Assembly (NCBI RefSeq): GCF_022760995.1
Contig: NZ_JAKWJO010000001.1
Coordinates: 620,001 to 684,000, forward strand
Length of the DNA: 64,000 bases
Reading direction: 5' to 3'
Source: Dyella sedimenti
GTDB lineage: Bacteria; Pseudomonadota; Gammaproteobacteria; Xanthomonadales; Rhodanobacteraceae
Under the pieces are notes generated by a model. That model was not told where the DNA came from and made no database searches. It saw only the letters and a program-made list of their open reading frames with translations. Below, in pieces: positions 46,587 through 64,000 of the stretch (position 1 is the stretch's first letter; every line of letters starts with the position of its first letter). A program made the translations under genes and the position numbers.

Positions 46587-47075
46587 ATGCCCGGCAAGCA
46601 GCACGAAGTGAACTTCCGTTTCCTGGCCCAGCCCACCGACGTGAATTTCGGCGGCAAGGTGCACGGCGGCATGGCGATGAAGTGGATCGACCAGGCCGGC
46701 TATGCCTGCGCGGTGGGCTGGAGCGGGGCGTACTGCGTGACGGCCTCGGTCAGCGGCATCCAGTTCGTGGCGCCGATCCTGATCGGCGACCTGGTGACCG
46801 TGCGCGCGCGCCTGATCCATACCGGGCGTTCCAGCATGCACATGGCGGTGGACGTGATGGCGCGCGACCTGAAGAAAGACGAGCATCGCCTCGCCACCAG
46901 CTGCGTGATGGTGTTCGTGGCGCTGGACGCGCCGGACGGCAAGCCCACGCCGGTGCCGCCCTGGCAGCCGCACGACGAGCGGGAACATCTGCTGCAGCAG
47001 CAGGCCATGAAGCTGATGGAGCTGTCCAAGGAGATGGAGCGGCTGGTCGATATGCACGTGGCCGAGGATCTCTGA
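46587..47075 (+). CDS. Acyl-CoA thioesterase, YciA-type hotdog fold
   Basis: 162 residues. The active-site block is PTDVNFGGKVHGGMAMKWID (Asn-Phe-Gly-Gly and Asp), followed by the coenzyme-A loop GRSSMHMAVDVMARDL. Cleaves acyl-CoA thioesters. The C-terminal 30 residues form a helical tail (LLQQQAMKLMELSKEMERL). The ATG at 46587 has GGAG about 10 bases upstream. Confidence 0.92.
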   Translation: MPGKQHEVNFRFLAQPTDVNFGGKVHGGMAMKWIDQAGYACAVGWSGAYCVTASVSGIQFVAPILIGDLVTVRARLIHTGRSSMHMAVDVMARDLKKDEHRLATSCVMVFVALDAPDGKPTPVPPWQPHDEREHLLQQQAMKLMELSKEMERLVDMHVAEDL

Positions 47076-47137
47076 CGCCGGGAGCTCGGCGCACGGGAAA
47101 AGATCGTGGGAAAACGCCGAAATTCCCGCGGCGGGTG

Positions 47138-47166
47138 TTGACAGTCACCGGGCCGATCCACACAAT
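47138..47166 (+). promoter_or_regulatory. Promoter of the tRNA-tuf operon
   Basis: -35 TTGACA (47138-47143), 17-bp spacer, -10 CACAAT (47161-47166), start expected near 47173, 8 bp before the mature tRNA-Tyr. The consensus -35 fits strong stable-RNA promoters. Confidence 0.82.
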
Positions 47167-47180
47167 AGCCGTTCTTTGTT

Positions 47181-47266
47181 GGAGGGATACCCAAGCGGCC
47201 AACGGGGGCAGACTGTAAATCTGCTGGCTTACGCCTTCGGTGGTTCGAATCCACCTCCCTCCACCA
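47181..47266 (+). tRNA. tRNA-Tyr (anticodon GTA)
   Basis: Class II tRNA with a long variable arm. Acceptor GGAGGGA pairs with TCCCTCC (47256-47262), discriminator A, CCA encoded. Anticodon GTA at 47215-47217; T arm GGTTCGAATCC. Confidence 0.98.
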
Positions 47267-47296
47267 GACGATTTCCGCAAAGGCTGATTCAACCAG

Positions 47297-47370
<74 letters not shown>

Positions 47371-47397
47371 TTGAAGTCGTCGTAAGGTGTTTTCCGT

Positions 47398-47473
<76 letters not shown>

Positions 47474-47538
47474 TCTCACCGCGCTTCGCGGGTTCCATCC
47501 CACTTTTCATCATTTGACTCCATCGGGGTTTTAGACGT

Positions 47539-48729
47539 ATGGCAAAGGGTAAATTCGAACGCACCAAGCCGCACGTCAACGTCGGCACGATTGGTCACGT
47601 GGACCACGGCAAGACGACGCTGACGGCCGCGCTGACGAAGGTGGGAGCCGAGCGTTTCGGAGGCGAGTTCAAGGCATACGACGCGATCGACGCGGCGCCG
47701 GAAGAGAAGGCGCGCGGCATCACGATCTCGACGGCGCACGTCGAGTACGAATCGCCGACCCGCCACTACGCCCATGTGGACTGCCCGGGTCACGCGGACT
47801 ACGTGAAGAACATGATCACGGGTGCGGCGCAGATGGACGGCGCGATCCTGGTGTGCTCGGCCGCGGACGGCCCGATGCCGCAGACGCGCGAACACATCCT
47901 GCTGTCGCGCCAGGTGGGCGTGCCGTACATCGTGGTGTTCCTGAACAAGGCCGACATGGTGGACGACGCCGAGCTGCTCGAGCTGGTGGAGATGGAAGTG
48001 CGCGAGCTGCTGAGCAAGTACGACTTCCCTGGCGACGACACCCCGATCATCAAGGGTTCGGCGAAGCTGGCGCTGGAAGGCGACCAGTCGGAGATCGGCG
48101 TGCCGGCGATCATCGCGCTGGTGGACGCGCTGGACAGCTACATTCCGGAGCCGCAGCGCGCGATCGACCAGCCGTTCCTGATGCCGGTGGAAGACGTGTT
48201 CTCGATCTCGGGCCGCGGCACGGTGGTGACGGGTCGTATCGAGCGCGGCATCATCAAGGTGGGTGACGAAGTGGAAGTGGTGGGCATCCGCCCGACCCAG
48301 AAGACCACGGTCACCGGCGTGGAAATGTTCCGCAAGCTGCTGGACCAGGGTCAGGCGGGCGACAACGCGGGCCTGCTGCTGCGCGGCCTGAAGCGCGACG
48401 ACGTGGAGCGTGGGCAGGTGCTGGCGAAGCCGGGCACGATCACGCCGCACACGGAGTTCGAGGCGGAAGTGTACGTGCTGTCGAAGGATGAAGGTGGCCG
48501 TCATACCCCGTTCTTCAAGGGCTACCGTCCGCAGTTCTACTTCCGCACGACCGACGTGACGGGCGCGATCCAGCTGCCGGAAGGCGTGGAGATGGTCATG
48601 CCGGGCGACAACATCAAGATGACGGTGACGCTGATCCACCCGATCGCGATGGACCAGGGCCTGCGTTTCGCGATCCGCGAAGGCGGCCGCACGGTCGGCG
48701 CCGGCGTGGTGGCGAAGGTCATCAAGTAA
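47539..48729 (+). CDS. tuf: Elongation factor Tu
   Basis: 396 residues. Delivers aminoacyl-tRNA to the ribosome. P-loop [22 protein letters not shown] (G3) and NKADMVDD (G4), with domains 2 and 3 intact and the C-terminal [10 protein letters not shown]. Codon usage is visibly biased toward a few codons (GCG, CTG, CCG), as expected for a very highly expressed gene. In the operon tRNA-Tyr, Gly, Thr, tuf, followed by a repeat element, tRNA-Trp and secE. A second tuf copy elsewhere is likely because fusA here is at the far end of the str region, not yet followed by tuf. Confidence 0.98.
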   Translation: MAKGKFERTKPHVNVGTIGHVDHGKTTLTAALTKVGAERFGGEFKAYDAIDAAPEEKARGITISTAHVEYESPTRHYAHVDCPGHADYVKNMITGAAQMDGAILVCSAADGPMPQTREHILLSRQVGVPYIVVFLNKADMVDDAELLELVEMEVRELLSKYDFPGDDTPIIKGSAKLALEGDQSEIGVPAIIALVDALDSYIPEPQRAIDQPFLMPVEDVFSISGRGTVVTGRIERGIIKVGDEVEVVGIRPTQKTTVTGVEMFRKLLDQGQAGDNAGLLLRGLKRDDVERGQVLAKPGTITPHTEFEAEVYVLSKDEGGRHTPFFKGYRPQFYFRTTDVTGAIQLPEGVEMVMPGDNIKMTVTLIHPIAMDQGLRFAIREGGRTVGAGVVAKVIK

Positions 48730-48739
48730 GCTGTAGAGT

Positions 48740-48875
48740 GGTAAGTCGCCCGCCCCGGTGGGGCGGGCTGTAAAGGGCAAATGGTGAAGGGCAGGAGCCA
48801 AGGCTGTTACCCATTGACCGTTTCCAGGCAGCGAAGCTGCCGGCTTTACAGCTCGCGCCAGCGAGCGGCTTCACC
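48740..48875. repeat. Composite inverted intergenic element, copy B
   Basis: 136 bp. Left unit in reverse (GGTAAGTC, hairpin GCCCGCCCC-ggt-GGGGCGGGC, then CTGTAAAGG); core arms AATGGTGAAGGGC and GTTACCCATT; two forward units on the right (TTTCCAG-GGCAGC-gaa-GCTGCC-GGCT and TTTACAG-GCTCGC-gcca-GCGAGC-GGCTTCACC). Ends GGTAAGTC / GGCTTCACC are near-complementary. It fills the gap from tuf to 8 bp before tRNA-Trp. Confidence 0.82.
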
Positions 48876-48883
48876 AAATTCCT

Positions 48884-48959
<76 letters not shown>

Positions 48960-49040
48960 TCTTTCCGAGGATCCACGGCGGATGGTGGATGGCATGCTGG
49001 CCGTGACCCGGTCGGTACCTCCCTCATTCGATCACGGCGC

Positions 49041-49436
49041 ATGAATACGAAGGCAGAACCGACCAAGGGCGCCAGCGGCGCCGACATCGCCAAGCTGGTG
49101 CTGGCCCTGCTGGTGCTGGCGGCCGGCGTCTTTGCGTATTCGTGGTTCGGCGGCGACGGCTCCATCCCGCAGTCGGTGCGCCTGCTCGGCGTGCTGGTCG
49201 CCCTGGCGGTGTCGCTGGCCATTGCCGCCTTTACGGCGCCGGGCCGCCGCGTACGCGCCTTCCTTGGTGAATCGCAGTTCGAACTGCGCAAGGTGGTCTG
49301 GCCCACCCGCGACGAGACGCTCAAGACCACCGGCATCATCATTGTCGTGGTTATCGTCCTGTCGCTGCTGCTGGGCCTGATCGATCTGATCCTGAAGTCG
49401 GTCGTGCTCGACTGGCTGCTCAAGCTCGGTACGTGA
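49041..49436 (+). CDS. secE: Preprotein translocase subunit SecE
   Basis: 131 residues, three membrane helices (LVLALLVLAAGVFAYSWF, LLGVLVALAVSLAIAAF, IIIVVVIVLSLLLGLIDLIL), the three-helix gammaproteobacterial form. The amphipathic helix with the conserved VVWPTRDE is present. Stabilises SecY. No strong ribosome-binding site before ATG 49041. Followed after 9 bp by nusG. Confidence 0.96.
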   Translation: MNTKAEPTKGASGADIAKLVLALLVLAAGVFAYSWFGGDGSIPQSVRLLGVLVALAVSLAIAAFTAPGRRVRAFLGESQFELRKVVWPTRDETLKTTGIIIVVVIVLSLLLGLIDLILKSVVLDWLLKLGT

Positions 49437-49445
49437 GGTGATGGC

Positions 49446-50006
49446 ATGAGCAAGCGTTGGTATGTGGTGCACGCCTACTCGGGCTTCGAGAACCAGGTGA
49501 AGCGCTCGCTGGACGAGCGGATCCGCCGGGCTGGCATGGAAGAGCGGTTCGGCGAAGTGCTGGTGCCGACCGAGGAAGTCATCGAGATGCGCAGCGGCCA
49601 GAAGCGCCGCAGCGAGCGCAAGTTCTTTCCGGGCTACGTTCTCGTGCAGATCGAGACGGACACCGAGGGCAAGGCGCCGCGCATCGACGACGAGTGCTGG
49701 CATCTGGTCAAGGAAACCCCCAAGGTGATGGGCTTCATCGGTGGCACCGCCGACCGGCCGCTGCCGATCCGGGATTCCGAGGCCGATGCCATCCTGAGCC
49801 GCGTCCGCGAGGGCGTGGAAAAGCCCAAGCCCAAGGTGCTGTTCGAGCCGGGCGAGATGGTCCGCGTCATCGACGGTCCGTTCAACGACTTCAACGGCGT
49901 GGTCGAGGAAGTCAACTACGAGAAGAGCCGCCTGCGCGTCGCCGTGCTGATCTTCGGCCGCTCGACCCCGGTCGAGCTGGAGTTCGGCCAAGTGGAAAAG
50001 GCGTAA
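49446..50006 (+). CDS. nusG: Transcription termination/antitermination protein NusG
   Basis: 186 residues. NGN domain ([30 protein letters not shown]) and C-terminal KOW domain ([20 protein letters not shown]). Binds RNA polymerase, Rho and S10. Ends 4 bp before repeat element C. Confidence 0.97.
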   Translation: MSKRWYVVHAYSGFENQVKRSLDERIRRAGMEERFGEVLVPTEEVIEMRSGQKRRSERKFFPGYVLVQIETDTEGKAPRIDDECWHLVKETPKVMGFIGGTADRPLPIRDSEADAILSRVREGVEKPKPKVLFEPGEMVRVIDGPFNDFNGVVEEVNYEKSRLRVAVLIFGRSTPVELEFGQVEKA

Positions 50007-50010
50007 AAGG

Positions 50011-50184
50011 ATGAAATCGCCCGCTTTGCGGGCTGTAAACGGTAAAGCCCCCACAGCGTGGGCTGTAAATGGTAAGAGCTTGGCCGGCAAGGCGCTTTTG
50101 CCATTGGCCATTTACAGGCGGCGCAAGCCGCCGACTCGGAGCCCACGCAGCGGGCGACTTTACAGGGGTGCAACGGCACACCCC
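50011..50184. repeat. Composite inverted intergenic element, copy C
   Basis: 174 bp. Two reverse units on the left (ATGAAATCGC, hairpin GCCCGC-ttt-GCGGGC, CTGTAAACGG; then CCCAC-agc-GTGGG, CTGTAAATGG); core arms GGTAAGAGC (50071-50079) and GCTTTTGCCATT; three forward units on the right (TTTACAG-GGCGGC-gcaa-GCCGCC-GACT at 50111-50136; an imperfect GCCC/GGGC unit ending GACTT; TTTACAG-GGGTG...CACCCC at 50159-50184). It ends on the base before the -35 box of the rplK promoter. Confidence 0.85.
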
Positions 50185-50213
50185 TTGCTTAAAACTTAAT
50201 CAATCTCTATAGT
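50185..50213 (+). promoter_or_regulatory. Promoter of rplK-rplA
   Basis: -35 TTGCTT (50185-50190), 17-bp spacer, -10 TATAGT (50208-50213), immediately downstream of repeat element C. The roughly 130-base leader that follows (50214-50347) contains no gene; the L1 autoregulatory site known in this operon would be expected there but I cannot place it. Confidence 0.85.
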
Positions 50214-50347
50214 ATGCGGTTCACGCTGGGATTCTTGCCCCGGCGTGCCCGTGTTTCAGGGTCCGCAGGGCGGCGGATTCCCCTCCCATCAGGGATCGAC
50301 AACACAGCGAGGAGCCGCAAGGCGCTTGAACTCGCGAGGAAAATTCA

Positions 50348-50776
50348 ATGGCAAAGAAAGTAACTGGCTATATCAAGCTGCAGGTCAAGGCCGGCCAGGC
50401 CAACCCGTCGCCGCCGGTGGGCCCCGCCCTCGGCCAGCGCGGCCTGAACATCATGGAATTCTGCAAGGCATTCAACGCCGCCACGCAGAAGATGGAGCCG
50501 GGCCTGCCGATCCCCGTGATCATCACGGCCTACTCGGACCGCAGCTTCACCTTCATCACCAAGACCCCGCCGGCCACCGTGCTGATCAAGAAGGTCACGG
50601 GCGTCGCCAAGGGCTCGTCCAAGCCGAACACCGACAAGGTCGGCAAGATCACCCGCAAGCAGCTGGAAGACGTTGCGAAGCAGAAGGAGCCGGATCTCAC
50701 GGCAGCTGATCTGGACGCCGCGGTGCGCACCATTGCCGGTAGCGCGCGCAGCATGGGCCTGGTGGTGGAGGGCTAA
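50348..50776 (+). CDS. rplK: 50S ribosomal protein L11
   Basis: 142 residues. Part of the GTPase-associated centre and needed for RelA activation. Motifs [20 protein letters not shown] (linker, thiostrepton region) and the C-terminal rRNA-binding [17 protein letters not shown] precedes the ATG. Stop and rplA start are 3 bp apart. Confidence 0.98.
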   Translation: MAKKVTGYIKLQVKAGQANPSPPVGPALGQRGLNIMEFCKAFNAATQKMEPGLPIPVIITAYSDRSFTFITKTPPATVLIKKVTGVAKGSSKPNTDKVGKITRKQLEDVAKQKEPDLTAADLDAAVRTIAGSARSMGLVVEG

Positions 50777-50779
50777 GAC

Positions 50780-51487
50780 ATGGCAAAGATCACGAAGCGT
50801 ATGAAGGCGGCCCAGGCCGCTGTGCAGCCGGGCAAGCTCTATGGCCTGGAAGATGCCCTGAACATCGTCAAGGCCAACGCCAAGGCGAAGTTCGCCGAGT
50901 CCGTGGACGTCGCCGTCCGCCTCGGCATCGACGCCAAGAAGTCCGACCAGGGCGTGCGCGGCTCCTCGCTGCTGCCGCACGGCACAGGCAAGACCGTCAA
51001 GGTCGCCGTGTTCGTGCCGGCCGGTGAGAAGGCCGAGGCCGCCAAGGCCGCCGGCGCCGACGCCGTGGGCATGGACGACCTGGCCGAGCGCATGCAGGCG
51101 GGCGAGCTCGACTTCGGTCGCGTGATCGCCACGCCGGACGCGATGCGCGTGGTCGGCAAGCTCGGCCAGCTGCTCGGTCCCCGTGGCCTGATGCCGAACC
51201 CGAAGGACGGCTCGGTCACCGCCGACGTCGCCACGGCCGTGAAGAATGCCAAGGCCGGCCAGGTGAAGTTCCGCAACGACAAGGCGGGCATCATCCATGC
51301 CACCATCGGCAAGGCCACCTTCGAGGCCGCCCAGCTCGCGGACAACCTGAACGCGCTGGTCAACGACCTGCTGAAGGCCAAGCCGGCCACGGCCAAGGGC
51401 CAGTACCTGCAGAAGATCGCGCTGTCGTCCACCATGGGCGTTGGCGTGCCGGTCGACACCTCGACTCTGTCGATCTCGACCAAGTAA
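50780..51487 (+). CDS. rplA: 50S ribosomal protein L1
   Basis: 235 residues. Forms the L1 stalk that helps deacylated tRNA leave; in E. coli it also represses its own operon. Motifs [33 protein letters not shown] and [13 protein letters not shown]. Tightly linked to rplK, followed by a strong terminator. Confidence 0.98.
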   Translation: MAKITKRMKAAQAAVQPGKLYGLEDALNIVKANAKAKFAESVDVAVRLGIDAKKSDQGVRGSSLLPHGTGKTVKVAVFVPAGEKAEAAKAAGADAVGMDDLAERMQAGELDFGRVIATPDAMRVVGKLGQLLGPRGLMPNPKDGSVTADVATAVKNAKAGQVKFRNDKAGIIHATIGKATFEAAQLADNLNALVNDLLKAKPATAKGQYLQKIALSSTMGVGVPVDTSTLSISTK

Positions 51488-51497
51488 GCATTGAAGT

Positions 51498-51532
51498 CCC
51501 GCACCGGCGCATGCCGGTGCGGGCGCGTTTTT
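51498..51532 (+). terminator. Intrinsic terminator after rplA
   Basis: Perfect 11-bp stem CCCGCACCGGC (51498-51508) / GCCGGTGCGGG (51513-51523), loop GCAT, followed by CGCGTTTTT. It separates rplKA from rplJL transcription. Confidence 0.93.
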
Positions 51533-51595
51533 GAGGGCAGGCCCGGCTTTCCGGCCGGAGCCGCCGTCAAAGACCGCAGGCGCGAACAGCGCGCG

Positions 51596-51643
51596 GCGAC
51601 GACGAGCAGGGAGCTCGTGTTGGCAAGGAAACGCCGTCGTCGC
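51596..51643 (+). promoter_or_regulatory. Candidate L10 autoregulatory leader structure of rplJ
   Basis: Perfect 9-bp pairing GCGACGACG (51596-51604) / CGTCGTCGC (51635-51643) with an interior containing AGCAGGGAG and GGCAAGGAAACG, reminiscent of the kink-turn of the L10 leader. It lies within the 356-bp non-coding gap between rplA and rplJ, 200 bp before the rplJ start. The rest of the gap contains a small AAGCGA/TCGCTT hairpin and no recognisable gene. Confidence 0.5.
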
Positions 51644-51843
51644 AAGCGAGTTCGCTTAATCGGGTTCCTCCGCGGATCCGGCCTGCGCAGATGGTGCTGC
51701 CCCTTCTGGAATCCTGATGTTCTAGGAATGTTTTCTGGAAAGGCCACCACCCGGGATCGATGCGATCCCCGACGTCACGGAAGGCGTCGCCCAGGACCGC
51801 AAGTGGCAGGAGTCGCGAGCGGATTTAAAAGTGGAGGAGTGAT

Positions 51844-52368
51844 ATGGCTCTGAATCTCTCTCAGAAGCAAGAAGTAGTCGCCGAACTGGCAGAAGTTGCC
51901 GCGAAGGCTCACTCCTTGGTCGCTGCCGAGTACGCGGGCACCACGGTCGAACAGATGACCGCGATGCGCAAGAAGGCCCGTGAATCCGGCGTGTTCCTGA
52001 AGGTTGTCAAGAACACGCTGGCATCGCGCGCCGTCGGCGGTACCGAGTTCGAGGTCGTCAAGGACGCCCTGACCGGTCCGCTGCTGTACGCGTTCTCGCT
52101 CGAGGAGCCCGGCGCCGCCGGTCGCCTGATCAAGGAATTCGCCAAGAGCAACGACAAGCTGAAGGCCAAGGTCGTCTCCGTGGAAGGCAAGCTGCTGCCG
52201 GCTGCCCACGTGGACGTGCTGGCCTCGCTGCCGACCCGCGAAGAAGCGCTGGCCATGCTGGCCCGCGTGCTCGCCGAGCCCGCTGCGATGTTCGCCCGTG
52301 CCGTCAAGGCCGTGGCCGACAAGCAGGGTGGTGGCGAAGTCGCCGCGGAAGCCACGGCTGAAGCCTAA
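51844..52368 (+). CDS. rplJ: 50S ribosomal protein L10
   Basis: 174 residues. Base of the L7/L12 stalk; binds its own leader. N-terminal rRNA-binding part [31 protein letters not shown], and C-terminal helix for L7/L12 dimers. Strong ribosome-binding site GGAGGAG just upstream. Confidence 0.98.
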   Translation: MALNLSQKQEVVAELAEVAAKAHSLVAAEYAGTTVEQMTAMRKKARESGVFLKVVKNTLASRAVGGTEFEVVKDALTGPLLYAFSLEEPGAAGRLIKEFAKSNDKLKAKVVSVEGKLLPAAHVDVLASLPTREEALAMLARVLAEPAAMFARAVKAVADKQGGGEVAAEATAEA

Positions 52369-52413
52369 GTTCGACGATTATCCAAATCGAATCAATTTCC
52401 AGAGGTAAATCAA

Positions 52414-52785
52414 ATGTCCCTGACCAACGCACAGATCGTTGAAGCCGTCGCCGCCAAGTCGCTGATGGAAGTGATGGAGCTGGTGAAGGCCATCGAAGAG
52501 AAGTTTGGCGTGTCCGCCGCTGCCCCGGTCATGATGGCCGCCGGCCCGGCCGCCGCTGGCCCGGCTGCCGAAGCGCAGACCGAGTTCGACGTCATCCTGA
52601 AGAGCGCCGGCGACAAGAAGGTCGACGTGATCAAGGCTGTGCGTGCGATCACGGGCCTGGGCCTGAAGGAAGCCAAGGACCTGACCGAGGCCGGTGGCGT
52701 CGTGAAGGAGCAGGCTTCGAAGGAAGATGCCGAGAAGTTCAAGAAGGACCTCGAGGCTGCCGGCGCCACGGTCGAACTGAAGTAA
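52414..52785 (+). CDS. rplL: 50S ribosomal protein L7/L12
   Basis: 123 residues. N-terminal dimerisation helix ([19 protein letters not shown]), an Ala/Pro/Gly-rich hinge ([15 protein letters not shown]) and the C-terminal factor-binding domain ([19 protein letters not shown]). Recruits elongation factors. AGAGG precedes the ATG. Confidence 0.98.
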   Translation: MSLTNAQIVEAVAAKSLMEVMELVKAIEEKFGVSAAAPVMMAAGPAAAGPAAEAQTEFDVILKSAGDKKVDVIKAVRAITGLGLKEAKDLTEAGGVVKEQASKEDAEKFKKDLEAAGATVELK

Positions 52786-52827
52786 TCGGCGCTCTTGCGC
52801 GCCGTCAGTTTGATCCAGCGTCAAGCC

Positions 52828-52867
52828 AAGCCTGGGGGCGTAAGCCCCCGGGCTTTGCCTGTTTTTT
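52828..52867 (+). terminator. Terminator/attenuator between rplL and rpoB
   Basis: Twelve-pair stem AAGCCTGGGGGC (52828-52839) / GCCCCCGGGCTT (52844-52855) with one G-T pair and a GTAA loop, then TGCCTG and six T (52862-52867). It sits where E. coli has the partial attenuator that lowers rpoBC expression relative to ribosomal proteins, so read-through is probable. Confidence 0.9.
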
Positions 52868-52870
52868 GAA

Positions 52871-52947
52871 GGGAATGGGGAATAGGGAATAGGGAACAGT
52901 TCCGAACGAGCTTTTCCGATTCCCTATTCCCGATTCCCTGTTTCCGA
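52871..52947. repeat. Inverted 7-nt word array between rplL and rpoB
   Basis: Left arm of four 7-nt words GGGAATG, GGGAATA, GGGAATA, GGGAACA (52871-52898); spacer of about 21 bases; right arm of four words TTCCCTA, TTCCCGA, TTCCCTG, TTTCCGA (52920-52947). The arms are complementary, giving a large imperfect hairpin. It lies 33 bp before the rpoB start. Confidence 0.88.
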
Positions 52948-52980
52948 TTCATCGAATACACAACCGAGGCGGTACCCACC

Positions 52981-57141
<4,161 letters not shown>

Positions 57142-57150
57142 GTTGAGGCG

Positions 57151-57220
57151 GAGACGAGGAGCGAACCTCCGTTCCTCGTTCTCCCGGCTACCGATTCTCC
57201 ATTCCCTATTCCCGATCTTC
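57151..57220. repeat. Partial 7-nt word array between rpoB and rpoC
   Basis: Right arm of four 7-nt words GATTCTC, CATTCCC, TATTCCC, GATCTTC (57193-57220); the left side GAGACGAGGAGCGAAC (57151-57166) pairs imperfectly with GTTCCTCGTTCTC (57171-57183). It looks like a decayed relative of the array at 52871. Confidence 0.65.
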
Positions 57221-57230
57221 GGAGACATCC

Positions 57231-61445
<4,215 letters not shown>

Positions 61446-61532
61446 GCCCCTCACGGGCACTGCTCGCTGACATACGAAATGAGGCGCATGGATGGCGCCT
61501 CGTGTTCGGGCTAAGGATGGCAGGGACTTAGC

Positions 61533-61561
61533 TTGTCTGTGGCAGGCTGCCCATGTTAAAT
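61533..61561 (+). promoter_or_regulatory. Promoter of the str operon
   Basis: -35 TTGTCT (61533-61538), 17-bp spacer, -10 TTAAAT (61556-61561), start expected near 61568. It lies 88 bp after the rpoC stop. A 7-bp hairpin GAGGCGC/GCGCCTC (61481-61501) without a T-run precedes it. Confidence 0.75.
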
Positions 61562-61572
61562 TCCCGCTTCTT

Positions 61573-61606
61573 GGCAGACCGAGCCGGTTCGGTCTGCCTT
61601 TATGTT
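61573..61606 (+). terminator. Terminator-like hairpin at the 5' end of the rpsL mRNA
   Basis: Perfect 10-bp stem GGCAGACCGA (61573-61582) / TCGGTCTGCC (61589-61598), loop GCCGGT, then TTTATGTTT. It would end rpoBC transcripts, yet it also begins about 5 nt after the predicted str promoter start. Confidence 0.8.
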
Positions 61607-61623
61607 TCTCAGGAACAGCTTCA

Positions 61624-61998
61624 ATGACGACAGTCAACCAGTTGGTTCGCAAATCCCGTAGCCCGAAGTCCTACAAGAGCGCTTCGCCGGCTTTGCAGAA
61701 CAGCCCGCAGCGTCGCGGCGTGTGCACGCGCGTCTACACGACCACCCCGAAGAAGCCGAACTCGGCCCTTCGCAAGGTCGCCAAGGTGCGCCTGACGAAC
61801 GGCTACGAGGTCATCAGCTACATCGGTGGCGAAGGCCACAACCTGCAGGAGCACTCGGTGGTGCTGATCCGCGGCGGCCGCGTCAAGGATCTGCCGGGTG
61901 TGCGTTACCACACGGTGCGCGGCAGTCTCGACTGCGCCGGCGTCACCAAGCGCCGCCAGTCGCGCTCCAAGTACGGCGCCAAGCGCCCGAAGTCCTGA
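61624..61998 (+). CDS. rpsL: 30S ribosomal protein S12
   Basis: 124 residues. Decoding-centre protein. [12 protein letters not shown] and [17 protein letters not shown] carry the wild-type Lys residues at which streptomycin-resistance changes occur, so the sequence predicts sensitivity at this locus. AGGAA precedes ATG. First gene of rpsL-rpsG-fusA. Confidence 0.98.
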   Translation: MTTVNQLVRKSRSPKSYKSASPALQNSPQRRGVCTRVYTTTPKKPNSALRKVAKVRLTNGYEVISYIGGEGHNLQEHSVVLIRGGRVKDLPGVRYHTVRGSLDCAGVTKRRQSRSKYGAKRPKS

Positions 61999-62014
61999 TC
62001 TTTAGGAATTAACT

Positions 62015-62482
62015 ATGTCGCGTAAAGGTTCACATCCCGCCCGTCTGATCCTGCCGGATCCCAAGCACGGCAGCCAGCTGATCGCCCGCTTCATCAACAT
62101 GGTGATGAAGAGCGGCAAGAAGTCCGTCGCCGAAGGCATCGTCTATGGCGCGCTCGATCACCTGGGCGAGAAGCACGCCGAGCCGGTCCAGCTCGTCGAG
62201 AAGGCCCTGAACAACATCGCCCCGGCGGTCGAGGTGAAGTCCCGTCGCGTCGGCGGCGCCACCTACCAGGTGCCGGTCGAAGTGCGTCCGGGCCGCCGCA
62301 TGGCGCTGGCCATGCGCTGGGCCATCGAGTCCGCCCGCAAGCGCGGCGAGACCTCGATGCCGCGCAAGCTGGCGGCCGAGCTGCTGGAAGCTTCGGAAAA
62401 TCGCGGCGGCGCGATCAAGAAGCGCGAAGAGACGCACCGCATGGCGGAGGCCAACAAGGCCTTCTCGCATTACCGCTGGTAA
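62015..62482 (+). CDS. rpsG: 30S ribosomal protein S7
   Basis: 155 residues. Nucleates assembly of the 30S head and contacts the E-site t[41 protein letters not shown] and the beta-hairpin are conserved; the tail ends [18 protein letters not shown] precedes ATG, 16 bp after rpsL. Confidence 0.98.
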   Translation: MSRKGSHPARLILPDPKHGSQLIARFINMVMKSGKKSVAEGIVYGALDHLGEKHAEPVQLVEKALNNIAPAVEVKSRRVGGATYQVPVEVRPGRRMALAMRWAIESARKRGETSMPRKLAAELLEASENRGGAIKKREETHRMAEANKAFSHYRW

Positions 62483-62515
62483 GCAGTACAGCTAGAACTT
62501 TCAGAGGTTAAGACC

Positions 62516-64000
<1,485 letters not shown>

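Noticed and set aside
51491..51853. 120-codon open frame between rplA and rplJ
   Set aside because: Arg/Gly-rich translation of the leader region, overlaps the terminator and the rplJ start; no family resemblance.

Overview
The window is strongly GC-rich, dense chromosomal DNA from a gammaproteobacterium. The gene families and their order (hemA-prfA facing a TPR lipoprotein-lolB-ispE-tRNA-Gln-prs-rplY-pth-ychF, tRNAs-tuf-tRNA-Trp-secE-nusG-rplKAJL-rpoBC-rpsLG-fusA, and a sigma/DUF3619/DUF3106 trio) fit the order Xanthomonadales (Lysobacterales), most likely a Rhodanobacteraceae member (Dyella/Rhodanobacter/Luteibacter group). This placement is inferred from family resemblance; no search was run. 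I see no prophage, transposase, plasmid replication gene, CRISPR array or toxin cluster. The novelty lies in intergenic repeats, leaders and a few gene arrangements.

Region by region. 1-2.6 kb is the end of a chemotaxis cluster (cheB, cut by the window edge, a receptor with no sensor domain, a STAS protein). 2.7-7.7 kb, mostly minus strand, holds a membrane diguanylate cyclase, a small exported protein, a Nudix hydrolase, a 558-bp gene-free stretch rich in stem-loops, an Xni-like 5'-3' nuclease, a nitroreductase and cytidine deaminase. 7.9-12.4 kb carries the three-subunit proton-translocating transhydrogenase, with pntAA separated from pntAB-pntB by an opposite-strand sigma factor module. 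13-28 kb is a run of metabolic and stress genes: SufT, YdcH, two different PPK2 kinases, an asparaginase domain, an AidB-like flavoprotein, a cupin protein, an outer-membrane channel divergent from a MocR regulator, an S9 peptidase, WrbA, a YihY membrane protein, a thioredoxin, acylphosphatase and a VOC protein. 28-41 kb holds a SPINDLY-type glycosyltransferase, prfA, hemA and the lolB-to-ychF segment, in which ispE is fused in frame behind a GNAT acetyltransferase. 41-46 kb has a stress-signalling pair (SpoIIE phosphatase/HATPase plus STAS) and a MarR-controlled MFS pump. 47-64 kb is the tRNA-tuf-secE-nusG-rpl-rpoBC-str superoperon; fusA runs off the end.

The most interesting signal is a family of composite inverted intergenic elements. 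At least three copies (39714-39883, 48740-48875, 50011-50184) are built from GC-rich hairpin units bounded by TTTACAG and GACTT, pointing outward from a core with AATGGTNAAAGC / GCTYTTNCCATT arms and degenerate 7-nt words. A second type, inverted arrays of exact 7-nt words (GGGAATA/TTCCCTA), sits between rplL and rpoB and in part between rpoB and rpoC. Both types lie beside translation and transcription genes, and one ends on the base before the -35 box of the rplK promoter. Other signals are a possible structured RNA at 5471-5679, a terminator-like hairpin at the very start of the rpsL mRNA, paired REP-like sequences, and a three-half-site operator in front of the MocR gene.
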